A stretch of 64,000 nucleotides of DNA from Clostridiaceae bacterium (GTDB lineage Bacteria > Bacillota > Clostridia > Lachnospirales > Lachnospiraceae), in contig CABIXM010000014.1 in assembly GCA_902362725.1 (NCBI GenBank), forward strand, positions 1-64,000, read 5' to 3'. How positions within the stretch are numbered: the first letter of the stretch is position 1; the number at the start of each line of letters is the position of its first letter. The notes under the pieces were generated by a model. The model ran no database searches and was not told the origin of the DNA. It saw only the letters and a list, made by a program, of their open reading frames with translations. Position numbers and translations under genes: made by a program. This document shows positions 24,166 through 32,888 of this stretch, piece after piece.

Positions 24166-25644
24166 GTGGAACAGAAAAAAGATTTGATATTGAAGGTCAG
24201 CGGCGTAACGAAACGATTTCCGGGTGTTCTGGCGCTGAATAAAGTATCTTTGGAAATTCCCAAGGGCGTGGTATATGGAATTGTTGGAGAAAATGGAGCA
24301 GGAAAATCTACGCTGATGAAGATTCTGTCCGGCGTCTATGAAAAGGATGAGGGTACGATTGAGTTTGATGGGGAGATCATTGAGCATACCACACCGATTC
24401 AGGCGCTGCGCAGGGGCTTGAGCATCATTTACCAGGAGTTCAATTTGGTCAATACGATGACTGTGGGTGAAAATATTTTCCTCGGAAGATTCTCGGAAAA
24501 TCATGGGATGAAGGGTACCCATCAGAAGGCCCGCGAGCTTCTGGACAGCATCGGTAGCAAGATTGACACCTATACGCTGGTGGGGGATTTAAGCGCTTCC
24601 GAAATGCAGATGGTAGAGATTACCAAGGCTCTTTCCTTTGATTCGAAGCTGATCATCATGGATGAACCCAGCAGCAGTCTGACCACAGAGGAGCTGAAGA
24701 AGCTGGGCGAGATCATTTTCCAGTTGAGAAATAAGGGCATTTCTATCATCTATATCAGCCACAAGCTGGATGAGATTTTTGAATACTGCAATATTGTCAC
24801 CATTATGCGTGACGGTAATGTCATTGACACCAAACCTATCGAGGAACTGACCAGAAGCGAGATGATTGCCAAGATGGTGGGCCGTACCATCGAAAATGAG
24901 TACCCGCCCCGGGCACATTTCGTGGGAGAACCTCTTCTGGAGGTGAAAAACCTCAACACAAGTAAGCTACACGATATCAACTTTACTCTGCACAAAGGCG
25001 AGATCCTGGGTCTGGTAGGCCTGGTGGGAGCCGGAAGAACCGAGATCATCCGGGCCATCTATGGAGCGGATAAGGTCAAGAGCAAGGAGCTCATCATGGA
25101 AGGAAAACCTGTGACCGTATCGAGCCCCAGAGACGCGAAAGCGCTGGGCATGGGACTGGTTCCCGAGGACCGGAAGCAGGAGGGCCTGATTTTACGCTTT
25201 TCCGTAGGTGAAAATATCACCATGGCGGCCCTGAGCGAGATTGCGAAAAAGGGTGTGCTGAACCGTAAGAAAGAGAAGGAGATCGAGAATCGTCAGATTG
25301 AAAACCTTCTGATCAAGACGCCGAGCGCGGCTGCCAAGGTGTTGAATCTGTCCGGTGGAAACCAGCAGAAATGCGTCGTGGGAAGATGGCTGGAGCTGAA
25401 TCCCAAGGTATTGATTCTGGACGAGCCGACCAGAGGCATCGACGTAGGAGCAAAGTATGAGATTTATGTGCTGATGAACAAGATCGTGGAGCAGGGAGGA
25501 GCCATCATTATGATTTCCTCTGAGCTTCCGGAAGTTCTGAGCATGAGCAACCGCGTACTGACAGTCTGCGACGGCCGGATTACCGGAGAATTCTCTCCGG
25601 AGGAAGTAGATCCGAGCGAGATCATGGACAGGGCCATCGGATAA
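24166..25644 (+). CDS. Sugar ABC transporter ATP-binding protein (two ATPase domains)
   Basis: A 492-aa RbsA/MglA-type tandem ATPase. Domain 1 has Walker A GENGAGKST (~residue 42) and signature DLSASEMQMVEI; domain 2 has the degenerate Walker A GLVGAGRTE (~residue 287) and LSGGNQQKCVVGRWL. This tandem with a degenerate second Walker A is typical for ribose/galactose importers. Start codon is GTG at 24166 with AAAGGAG upstream. Confidence 0.93.
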   Translation: MEQKKDLILKVSGVTKRFPGVLALNKVSLEIPKGVVYGIVGENGAGKSTLMKILSGVYEKDEGTIEFDGEIIEHTTPIQALRRGLSIIYQEFNLVNTMTVGENIFLGRFSENHGMKGTHQKARELLDSIGSKIDTYTLVGDLSASEMQMVEITKALSFDSKLIIMDEPSSSLTTEELKKLGEIIFQLRNKGISIIYISHKLDEIFEYCNIVTIMRDGNVIDTKPIEELTRSEMIAKMVGRTIENEYPPRAHFVGEPLLEVKNLNTSKLHDINFTLHKGEILGLVGLVGAGRTEIIRAIYGADKVKSKELIMEGKPVTVSSPRDAKALGMGLVPEDRKQEGLILRFSVGENITMAALSEIAKKGVLNRKKEKEIENRQIENLLIKTPSAAAKVLNLSGGNQQKCVVGRWLELNPKVLILDEPTRGIDVGAKYEIYVLMNKIVEQGGAIIMISSELPEVLSMSNRVLTVCDGRITGEFSPEEVDPSEIMDRAIG

Positions 25645-25660
25645 GGGAAGAGGTAATAGA

Positions 25661-26632
25661 ATGGGAAAATCAATCGACGTAAAAAAATTCTTGTTACACA
25701 ATCTTGTGTTGCTGGGCATCGTGGTACTGTGCGTGGTAACGGCGATTGTGGAGCCTTTATTTCTGACACAGAATAACTTTACCAATATTTTGAGACAGTT
25801 CGGTCCCTTAAGCTTTGTAGCGCTGGGTATGACCTACGTGATCATTGGCGGCTTTCTGGACCTGTCTGTGGTAGGTATCATTTCACTGGTAGGCGTGGTG
25901 ACGCTGTCCCTGATTGACCCGTTGGGTCAGGTGGGCGCGCTGCTCTGCGGCCTGCTTCTGGGAACCTTCTTAGGCTTCCTGAACGGCGTGATCCTGGTGG
26001 GCTTTGGCGCCCGGATTCAGGCGGAGGTTCTGTTCATCACCTATGGAATGAGCTCGATCTTCGGGGCTATTGCGCTGATTTATACCAATTCCGAGACGGA
26101 GCATATGTCCCGCCTGTCCAATCCCTACACCATTTTCACTTGGATTGGAAAGGGAAAAGTGGGCCCCCTGGCGGTATCCATGATTCTCTTTGTCATTTCA
26201 CTGGTGGCGGTGGAGTGGTTCTACCGTAAGACTCTCTGGGGCCGACAGATCGCGCTGATGGGCGGCAATAAGATTGCGGCGACGCTTTGTGGTTACAATA
26301 TGAAGCGCACCATGGTTCTGGTATATACCATCTGCGGCCTGTTCGCAGGCATGGGTTCGATTGTTCTGATTTCACGTGTTACGACCGCGTCTCCGGTGGC
26401 CGGAGCAGGCTATGAGACGGACGCCATCATGTCCGTAGTCGTAGGCGGCACGGCGCTGGCCGGAGGAACCGGAAGCGGCATCCGGACCGTGCTCGGAGTA
26501 CTGTTAATTATCTTGTTATCCAACTGTATGAATATGCTGGGCGTGTCTACTTATCTGCAGACCATCATGAAGGGTCTCGTTCTTGTCATCGCTATCTGGC
26601 TGGATAATCGTAAAGAACAACAGATTCATTAA
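25661..26632 (+). CDS. Sugar ABC transporter permease 1
   Basis: A 323-aa multi-pass membrane protein of the RbsC family. Conserved GMTYVIIGGFLDLSV near the second membrane segment, a cytoplasmic loop with GGNKIAATLCGYN, and GAGYETDAIMSVVVGGTALAGG near residue 245, the EAA-like coupling region. AAGAGG precedes the ATG. First of two permeases, presumably forming a heterodimer. Confidence 0.92.
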   Translation: MGKSIDVKKFLLHNLVLLGIVVLCVVTAIVEPLFLTQNNFTNILRQFGPLSFVALGMTYVIIGGFLDLSVVGIISLVGVVTLSLIDPLGQVGALLCGLLLGTFLGFLNGVILVGFGARIQAEVLFITYGMSSIFGAIALIYTNSETEHMSRLSNPYTIFTWIGKGKVGPLAVSMILFVISLVAVEWFYRKTLWGRQIALMGGNKIAATLCGYNMKRTMVLVYTICGLFAGMGSIVLISRVTTASPVAGAGYETDAIMSVVVGGTALAGGTGSGIRTVLGVLLIILLSNCMNMLGVSTYLQTIMKGLVLVIAIWLDNRKEQQIH

Positions 26633-26644
26633 GGAGGGCAGAAG

Positions 26645-27613
26645 ATGGATACCAAGCGTGTTTTCATAAAAGCAAAACAAGTTTTACTGAAGCAGAAAGC
26701 AGTATTGGCGATTCTGGCAATGCTGATTCTAATGTTGTTTTTCAACACACAGTTTTACAGTGTATACAACTGGATGAACGTATTCCGTTCCGCGACGGTA
26801 CAGGGAATCATTGCCATGGGCGTGACTATGACCGTGCTCTGCGCGGCCTGCGATCTGTCGGTGGGTGGAATCATGTGTCTGTCCGGTGTTATTACGGTTC
26901 TGATGATCAATTCCGGTATGCCCATCGCGGTAGCCTGCCTCTGCGCATTGCTGGCCGGAGCGGCTGTGGGTCTGGTCAATGGGTTCCTGGTAGTACATCA
27001 GAGAACGGAGCCCTTTATCATTACTCTGGGTATGGGAACCCTGCTGAAGGGTATCTGCCAGCAGCTGACGGACGCGCACCCGATTGCCTGCACCAATATG
27101 GAATTCATGAAGATTTCCAATACCAAGATTTTCGGACATATTCCGATTCTGGTGCTGTATATGGCGATCATTCTGGTGATTTTTTTCTGCGTGCTGCGGT
27201 TTACGACCTACGGAAGAAACTGCTATGCCATCGGAGGCAATTATGATGTGGCGAAATATTCCGGTATCAATACGGTGATGATCAAGTGGTCCACTTTTGT
27301 AATCTCCGGCGTGATGGCGGCGCTGGCGGGTATTCTCCTGTCCTCCAGAATGAACTCTGCGTCCTCCGTGTACGGAGACAATACCGGTATGCTGGTCAAC
27401 TGCGGCGTCGTAATCGGCGGAACCTCCTTCGCGGGTGGTATCGGCGGTGTGGTACAGAGCTTTATAGGAGTGTTCGTTTTGCAGTTGATGTCTAACTGTA
27501 TGGACTGTCTGGGAATCGGAGCCTATGTGCAGCAGCTTCTGCAGGGTATCATTATTGTACTGATTCTGGGATTTGACTGCTTCGGCCGTCTGAGAAAGCG
27601 GGAGCATGTATAA
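26645..27613 (+). CDS. Sugar ABC transporter permease 2
   Basis: A 322-aa RbsC-family permease, paralogous to the previous gene: GVTMTVLCAACDLSVGG, loop GGNYDVAKYSGINT and VNCGVVIGGTSFAGGIGG match the same positions. AAGGAGG lies before the ATG, 12 nt after permease 1. Two distinct permeases beside one tandem ATPase mark the heterodimeric subtype of the CUT2 group. Confidence 0.92.
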   Translation: MDTKRVFIKAKQVLLKQKAVLAILAMLILMLFFNTQFYSVYNWMNVFRSATVQGIIAMGVTMTVLCAACDLSVGGIMCLSGVITVLMINSGMPIAVACLCALLAGAAVGLVNGFLVVHQRTEPFIITLGMGTLLKGICQQLTDAHPIACTNMEFMKISNTKIFGHIPILVLYMAIILVIFFCVLRFTTYGRNCYAIGGNYDVAKYSGINTVMIKWSTFVISGVMAALAGILLSSRMNSASSVYGDNTGMLVNCGVVIGGTSFAGGIGGVVQSFIGVFVLQLMSNCMDCLGIGAYVQQLLQGIIIVLILGFDCFGRLRKREHV

Positions 27614-27631
27614 GTAAAGGAGAGACAGACT

Positions 27632-28675
27632 ATGAGCGTGACAGTGAAAGCATTTGACAAACTTCGGGACGGACGGATCGCGAACCTGTACACCATTGAG
27701 AATCAGAAGGGGATGCAAGCCGTATTGACGGATTTCGGAGCCGTTCTGGTGAAGCTTCTGGTGCTGGATCAGGACGGAAAGCTGAGAGATGTGGTGCTGG
27801 GTTATGACGAACTGGAAAAATACGAGGATAATTTTGATATGCTGGGAACGACAGTGGGCCGTAATGTGAACCGGATTGAGAAGGGCCGTTTTACTATCGA
27901 CGGCGTGGAGTATCAGCTGGAAATCAATGAGAATGATAATAACATTCACAGCAGCATGGCCCACGGCTTCCACAAGGTCCTCTGGGAGGCAGAGAGTTTC
28001 ACGGATGACAGCGTATCCTTCACCTATCACAGCCCCGACATGGAAAACGGATTTCCGGGCAATCTGGATATCTCACTGACCTATACGCTGACGGATACAG
28101 GCGCTCTGATTCTGTCCTATTATGGAACCACAGATAAAAAGACACTGGTAAATCTTACCAATCACTCTTATTTTAACCTGTCTGGCTATGAGACGGGCAA
28201 TATTTTGGATACCATCGTGTGGATCAACGCGGAGCAGTTTACACCGGTGCGGAAGGGAATCATTCCCACCGGGGAAATCCGCGATGTGGCTGGTACGCCC
28301 ATGGATTTTCGGAAGCCCAGGGCCATCGGGCAGGAGATTCACGCCGATGACGAGCAGCTGAAGCTGGTCTATGGCTACGATCACAATTTCGTTTTGAAAG
28401 GTTTCGGAAAGGGACTCCGCAAAGCCGCGACAGCCGAGAGTCCCAAGTCGGGCATTCGGATGACCGTGTATACAGATCTGCCGGGCCTGCAGTTTTACGC
28501 AGGCAATACCACCCGGGACATCATAGGAAAGGGCGGTGTGCTGATTACGAAAAATAGCGGCTTCTGTATGGAAAGCCATTATTACGCCAACAGCATCAAC
28601 ACTCCGAATTTCCCGCAGCCCATTCTGGATAAGGGCGGGCTGTATAAGACGACGACTATCTATCAGTTTACATAA
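27632..28675 (+). CDS. galM: Galactose mutarotase (aldose 1-epimerase)
   Basis: A 347-aa GalM-type beta-sandwich. Key features are GRNVNRIEKGRF (~residue 72), the catalytic His of NLTNHSYFNLSG (~173), and the acid/base Glu near the C terminus (SGFCMESHYYANSINTPNFP). Interconverts the alpha and beta anomers of a hexose. AAGGAGAG precedes the ATG. Belongs to the sugar operon; its presence argues for a free reducing sugar in the pathway. Confidence 0.92.
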   Translation: MSVTVKAFDKLRDGRIANLYTIENQKGMQAVLTDFGAVLVKLLVLDQDGKLRDVVLGYDELEKYEDNFDMLGTTVGRNVNRIEKGRFTIDGVEYQLEINENDNNIHSSMAHGFHKVLWEAESFTDDSVSFTYHSPDMENGFPGNLDISLTYTLTDTGALILSYYGTTDKKTLVNLTNHSYFNLSGYETGNILDTIVWINAEQFTPVRKGIIPTGEIRDVAGTPMDFRKPRAIGQEIHADDEQLKLVYGYDHNFVLKGFGKGLRKAATAESPKSGIRMTVYTDLPGLQFYAGNTTRDIIGKGGVLITKNSGFCMESHYYANSINTPNFPQPILDKGGLYKTTTIYQFT

Positions 28676-28707
28676 TGAAAACATAAAAGAAGGAGGAGTC
28701 TGTGGTC

Positions 28708-30096
28708 ATGAAAAAACAGGTAAAAATTGTAACAATTGGTGGAGGCAGCAGTTACACGCCTGAGCTGATCGAGGGGTTCATCAGGCGCTATGAAGAGCTT
28801 CCCATCGGGGAAATGTGGCTGGTGGATGTGGAGCGCGGCAAAGAAAAGCTGCGTATCGTATCGGAACTGGCACAGAGAATGTGGGATGCTTCGCCCTATC
28901 AGGTAAAGGTGCATACGACGCTGGATCGCCGGGAAGCGCTTCCGGGGGCGGATTTTGTGACCACACAGTTCCGTGTGGGACTTCTGGAGGCTCGGATTAA
29001 GGATGAGCGTATCCCGGATCTGCACGGAATGCTGGGGCAGGAGACCAACGGCGCAGGCGGTATCTTCAAGGCCTTCCGGACTATTCCGGTTATCGGACAG
29101 ATTATCGACGATATGCGGGAGCTGTGTCCGGATGCCTGGCTGATCAATTTTACGAATCCCAGCGGTATGGTGACTGAGGCGGCCATCAAAAAATTTGGCT
29201 GGAAGAAGACCATCGGTCTGTGTAACGTGCCGACCATCGCGCAGATGCGGGAGTCGGGCAATATCGGCGAGACTGAAGAGGAGCTGACTTATCAGTTCGC
29301 CGGACTGAATCATTTCCACTGGCATAAAGTGACAAACCGCGACGGCGAGGATGTGACAGCGGAGGTTCTGAAGCATGTCAATGAGAAGAACGGCGGTACG
29401 CCGGTGAATATCTATCAGGAGCCGTTCCCGGAGGAACTGCTGGATTCCATGAAAATGGTTCCCTGCGGTTATCACAGATATTATTTTATGCAGCGGGAGA
29501 TGCTGGAACACAGTATCCAGGAGTTCAAAAAGGGCGGAACCAGAGCCGAGCAGATGTATCAGGTGGAGCATGAGCTGTTTGAGCTCTACGCTCAGCCGGG
29601 ACTTCACGAGAAGCCGGAGCAGCTTGGCAAGCGCGGCGGAGCCTATTATAGTGACGCGGCCTGTGAGTGTATCAGCGCCATTTACAATGACAGGCATCTG
29701 AGAATGACGGTCAGCACCGAAAATAAGGGTGCGCTTCCCTGTCTGGCACCGGATTCCATCGTGGAGGTCAGCAGCCTGATTTCCGCCAGGGGAGCGGAGC
29801 CCATCGCATGGGGCGAGATGCCGCCTGCGGCAAGAGGCTGGCTGCAGCTGATGAAGGCCATGGAGGAGTGCGTCATCGAGGCGGCTATTACGGGAGATTA
29901 TGGTCTGGCGCTGGAGGCCTTTACCATGAATCCGTTGATCGAAAGCGGAAAAGAGGGCAAGCGGGTGTTAGATGAGCTTTTGGTAGCCCATGAGAAGTAC
30001 CTGCCCCAGTTTGCGGAGAAGATTCAGGAACTGAAGGCTGCCGGTGTGGAGACCGACGACGAGGTAGTCCGGGAGCTTCTGAGAAAGGGACTGTAG
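28708..30096 (+). CDS. Glycoside hydrolase family 4, 6-phospho-beta-glucosidase-like
   Basis: A 462-aa NAD- and Mn-dependent GH4 enzyme: N-terminal Rossmann motif VTIGGGSSYTPELIEG, NGAGGIFKAFRTIPV, metal ligands Cys in GLCNVPT and His in NHFHWHK, and RGGAYYSDAACECI toward the C terminus. GH4 cleaves glycosides by an oxidation-elimination route, usually on 6-phosphorylated disaccharides. GTG 28702 is an alternative start; AGGAGG at 28691 is close to either. Uptake here is by ABC transport, not a PTS, so phosphorylation by the ROK kinases would have to precede or replace the 6-phosphate. Confidence 0.92.
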   Translation: MKKQVKIVTIGGGSSYTPELIEGFIRRYEELPIGEMWLVDVERGKEKLRIVSELAQRMWDASPYQVKVHTTLDRREALPGADFVTTQFRVGLLEARIKDERIPDLHGMLGQETNGAGGIFKAFRTIPVIGQIIDDMRELCPDAWLINFTNPSGMVTEAAIKKFGWKKTIGLCNVPTIAQMRESGNIGETEEELTYQFAGLNHFHWHKVTNRDGEDVTAEVLKHVNEKNGGTPVNIYQEPFPEELLDSMKMVPCGYHRYYFMQREMLEHSIQEFKKGGTRAEQMYQVEHELFELYAQPGLHEKPEQLGKRGGAYYSDAACECISAIYNDRHLRMTVSTENKGALPCLAPDSIVEVSSLISARGAEPIAWGEMPPAARGWLQLMKAMEECVIEAAITGDYGLALEAFTMNPLIESGKEGKRVLDELLVAHEKYLPQFAEKIQELKAAGVETDDEVVRELLRKGL

Positions 30097-30097
30097 C

Positions 30098-31060
30098 ATG
30101 AAGTTTTATATTGGAATTGACGTGGGTGGTACGAAGATTGCTTACGGTCTGTTTGATGAAGCGCGCAAGCTGCTGGTGAGAAAGCAGACAGCTTCGGATG
30201 ATCAGAAGGAAGGCCAGGAGTTTTTTGAGCCGGTGCTGGAGATTATCCGGGGATTTATGGAGGAGACCGGGAACCGTGGAGGAACCGTGGAGGGTATCGG
30301 CATCGGGATCACAGGTTTTGTAGATTTTGAAAAAGGAGCCCTGACGAAGACGGCCAGTCTGCCGAAGCTTAATAATTTTGCAGTGGTGGATTACCTGAAA
30401 TCCAGGCTGGATCAGGATATCCGCATCGTCATGGACAATGACTGTCACTGTGGCGCGCTGGCGGAATATCGGCAGGGCGCTGGCCGGGGACGCCGGAATA
30501 TGTTGTACTGTCCGGTCAGCACCGGAATCTCCAGCGGCATGATCATTGACGGAAGGCTGTTTCGCGGCAGCAACGGGGCATCCGGCGAGAGCGGGCATAT
30601 GCTTGCTGCAGTGCCGGAAGAGGTGGGCATGGCCTGCAGCTGTGGCAATGTGGGCTGCTTTAATTCTCTGGGTTCCGGAAAAGCAATCTTAAAATATGTA
30701 AAAAAATGGATCAAAGAAGACGGGGAAAGCTCTATTCTGCCGGAACTGGCAGGGGGCGTGGATCAGATTACGACCCGCCATATCAACGAGGCATATGAGA
30801 AAGGCGACGCAGTAGCCATCCGGGCTGTAGAACAGATGGCCCACTATCTGGCCATCTGGATTTTCGACGTTTACATGCTTCTGAATATCGACTGCATCGT
30901 ATTCAGCGGCGGTCTGCTGGCCATGGGCGACAAGCTGTTCGGGCGGATGAAAGAGGAGTTTGAGCGGTATCACACCAATGAGTTCCCGGTGGAATTTTTT
31001 CAGACGGAGCTGGGAAGCGATTCTGGACTTATCGGCGCGGTTGAGTTATTATTTGACTGA
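30098..31060 (+). CDS. ROK-family sugar kinase (second copy)
   Basis: A 320-aa ROK kinase paralogous to 20826: GIDVGGTKIAYGLFDE, VMDNDCHCGALAE, STGISSGMIIDGRLFRGSNGASGESGHMLA, CSCGNVGC, NIDCIVFSGGL. The ATG lies 1 nt after the GH4 stop. The catalytic Asp is kept, but the two positions after it are CHC rather than the usual SNA. Presumably phosphorylates the second sugar released, or the disaccharide before GH4. Compared with the first copy, the overall likeness shows a duplication within the operon. Confidence 0.88.
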   Translation: MKFYIGIDVGGTKIAYGLFDEARKLLVRKQTASDDQKEGQEFFEPVLEIIRGFMEETGNRGGTVEGIGIGITGFVDFEKGALTKTASLPKLNNFAVVDYLKSRLDQDIRIVMDNDCHCGALAEYRQGAGRGRRNMLYCPVSTGISSGMIIDGRLFRGSNGASGESGHMLAAVPEEVGMACSCGNVGCFNSLGSGKAILKYVKKWIKEDGESSILPELAGGVDQITTRHINEAYEKGDAVAIRAVEQMAHYLAIWIFDVYMLLNIDCIVFSGGLLAMGDKLFGRMKEEFERYHTNEFPVEFFQTELGSDSGLIGAVELLFD

Positions 31061-31071
31061 GGTGAAATAAT

Positions 31072-31905
31072 ATGAGTATTCGACTGATTGCGTTCGACTT
31101 GGACGGAACGCTTCTGAAAGAGGATAAGACAGTTTCCGGGAGAACCATGGCCGCGCTTCAGAATGCGACGGATCGCGGCATCTATCTGGTGCCCTCCACA
31201 GGCAGAATTTACGACGGCATGCCGGATGTGGTAAAGAATATGCCTTTTGTCCGCTATGCCATAACGGTCAATGGAGCGCAGATTTATGACGTGAAAGAAA
31301 AAAGGATTTTGCACCGGGCAGAGCTGACCCGGGCGGAGTCAGAGGCTGTCTTTGCTTACGGCAGAGATTGGGAAGTACTCTGCGGCTGCTATCAGAATGG
31401 CCAGGGCCTGATGGAAGAGAAGGATTTTGCGGATCTGCGGTTCTATGCCCAGAATGTAAAGGCGGCAGAAATGATGAAGCAGGTGTACCGGCCTTTGAAA
31501 AATATGGAGAAAAGGATCTTCGATATAGAGCCGACGATTCAGAAGATTCAGTATTATTTCCGGGAAATTCCGGAGAGGAACCGGAGACTGCCGGAGATGA
31601 AGGCGCATTTTCCCAATCTGGAGATTTCCACATCCCTGCCGAACAACATTGAGATTAATTCGGCTAAGGCGAATAAGGGCCTGGCACTAAAATTCCTGTG
31701 CGGATATCTGGGAATCGGGCTGGAGGAATGTATGGCGTTCGGCGACGGAACCAACGATCTGGCGCTTCTGAAGACTGCAGGCAGAGGCATGGCCATGGCT
31801 AATGCGGACCCGGAAGTGTTGAAAGCAACGGCGTATCATACGGCCTGTACCAATGAAGAGGACGGCGTGGCGATCGAGATAGAAACCTGTTTAAAAGAAG
31901 TATAA
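31072..31905 (+). CDS. HAD-superfamily Cof-type phosphatase
   Basis: A 277-aa HAD IIB (Cof) hydrolase: FDLDGTLLKED at residues 8-18, VPSTGR motif II, Lys in the SAKANKGLAL region (~200) and GDGTNDLALL near 225. Usually dephosphorylates sugar phosphates. GAGGTG lies before the ATG, 11 nt after the ROK stop. Last gene of the operon; probably relieves sugar-phosphate build-up or acts in the pathway. Confidence 0.9.
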   Translation: MSIRLIAFDLDGTLLKEDKTVSGRTMAALQNATDRGIYLVPSTGRIYDGMPDVVKNMPFVRYAITVNGAQIYDVKEKRILHRAELTRAESEAVFAYGRDWEVLCGCYQNGQGLMEEKDFADLRFYAQNVKAAEMMKQVYRPLKNMEKRIFDIEPTIQKIQYYFREIPERNRRLPEMKAHFPNLEISTSLPNNIEINSAKANKGLALKFLCGYLGIGLEECMAFGDGTNDLALLKTAGRGMAMANADPEVLKATAYHTACTNEEDGVAIEIETCLKEV

Positions 31906-31911
31906 GAAGAT

Positions 31912-31961
31912 AAAAATACCGCTTTTCCGGAAAAAAGCAAACCGAAAAAGCGGTGTTTTTA
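31912..31961. terminator. Bidirectional terminator between HAD and DeoR genes
   Basis: Inverted repeat AAATACCGCTTTT / AAAAAGCGGTGTTTTT with T runs on both strands, serving two convergent genes. Confidence 0.8.
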
Positions 31962-32714
31962 TGCCTGTGTCGTGGTGGTGATGACCTGGATGCCGTGGCG
32001 TTCCATGGTCTCTTTGCATTCCGGGGTAATTTGGTCGTCGGTAACGACCATGGAGACCTCTTCGGAATCGAACAGCTTGGCGACGCTGCGTTTTCCGAAT
32101 TTATCGGAGGTGGTCAACACGATGACATGGTCGGCCTGCTTCGCAAATTCTTTTACCACGGCACTTCGGGTGTGATTGATATTAGTGAAGCCGTTTTCCT
32201 CGGTGTAGCCGTCTACGCCGACGAACAGCTTGTCTACGTGGTATTCCCGGGCGCAGAGCTGCGTGACGGGGCCGGTGGTAACCTCGGCTACCGTATCGTA
32301 ATCGCCGCCCAGCAGAATAATGTGCGCGGTAGGCACCTGATTCAGGTAGCGGGCGATATAAGCGGAATTGGTGATAATGGTGACGTCTTTCTGAATGGCC
32401 GCTTCCAGCGCGAACAGGGCGCAGGTGGAACCGGACTCAATCATAATGGTCTCCATGGGCTCGACGATCTCCATGGCCCGTTTGGCGATGGCCTTTTTCT
32501 CCGAATAATGGAAAGCCATACGGGAATTGATGGCGTCCGGCGAGGCCTTTGTGGCGTAGCCGTGCTGACGTCTTAAGAGTCCCTGGGACTCCAGCTCCTC
32601 CAGGTCCTTGCGGATAGTTACCATGGAGAGCTTCAGAAGCTCGGACAGCTCCTGGACGCTGACCTTTTCTTTCTCATTGACGAGGTTTATGATTTGTAAA
32701 TGGCGTTCTTTCAT
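31959..32714 (-). CDS. DeoR-family sugar-responsive regulator
   Basis: A 251-aa DeoR protein: N-terminal winged HTH (VSVQELSELLKLSMVTIRKDLEELE, ~residues 17-41) and C-terminal DeoRC sensor (ESGSTCALFALEAA, NSAYIARYL, LFVGVDGYTEENG). DeoR regulators usually repress sugar operons and respond to sugar phosphates. The ATG at 32714 has AAGGAG ~10 nt upstream; the longer version starting at 32735 has none. Divergent from the glycyl-radical activase gene and flanked by the sugar operons it most likely controls. Confidence 0.9.
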   Translation of the reverse strand: MKERHLQIINLVNEKEKVSVQELSELLKLSMVTIRKDLEELESQGLLRRQHGYATKASPDAINSRMAFHYSEKKAIAKRAMEIVEPMETIMIESGSTCALFALEAAIQKDVTIITNSAYIARYLNQVPTAHIILLGGDYDTVAEVTTGPVTQLCAREYHVDKLFVGVDGYTEENGFTNINHTRSAVVKEFAKQADHVIVLTTSDKFGKRSVAKLFDSEEVSMVVTDDQITPECKETMERHGIQVITTTTQA

Positions 32715-32829
32715 TTGCTTCGTTCTCCTTTGCATTTATTATATAATAAGTGGGAAAATAATGCCACATATTTTCGCTAAAAATTTCAAGAATATTTCAA
32801 ACGAAATATAAAATAATTTCAAAAATAAG

Positions 32830-32858
32830 TTTACAAACAATAATGCGAATGATAAACT
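32830..32858 (+). promoter_or_regulatory. Promoter of the activase gene
   Basis: TTTACA (32830-32835), 17-nt spacer, TAAACT (32853-32858), ~30 nt before the start. The upstream TTTCAAACGAAA (32796-32807) resembles the palindrome before the ABC operon. Confidence 0.5.
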
Positions 32859-32888
32859 AAGAATAAGAAAAGAAAAAGGAGTTATTTC

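Noticed and set aside
26729..28030. Long minus-strand ORF (433 aa) opposite permease 2 and mutarotase
   Set aside because: Antisense to two clear genes in one operon, His/Gln-rich composition, no ribosome binding site. A shadow of GC-biased codons.
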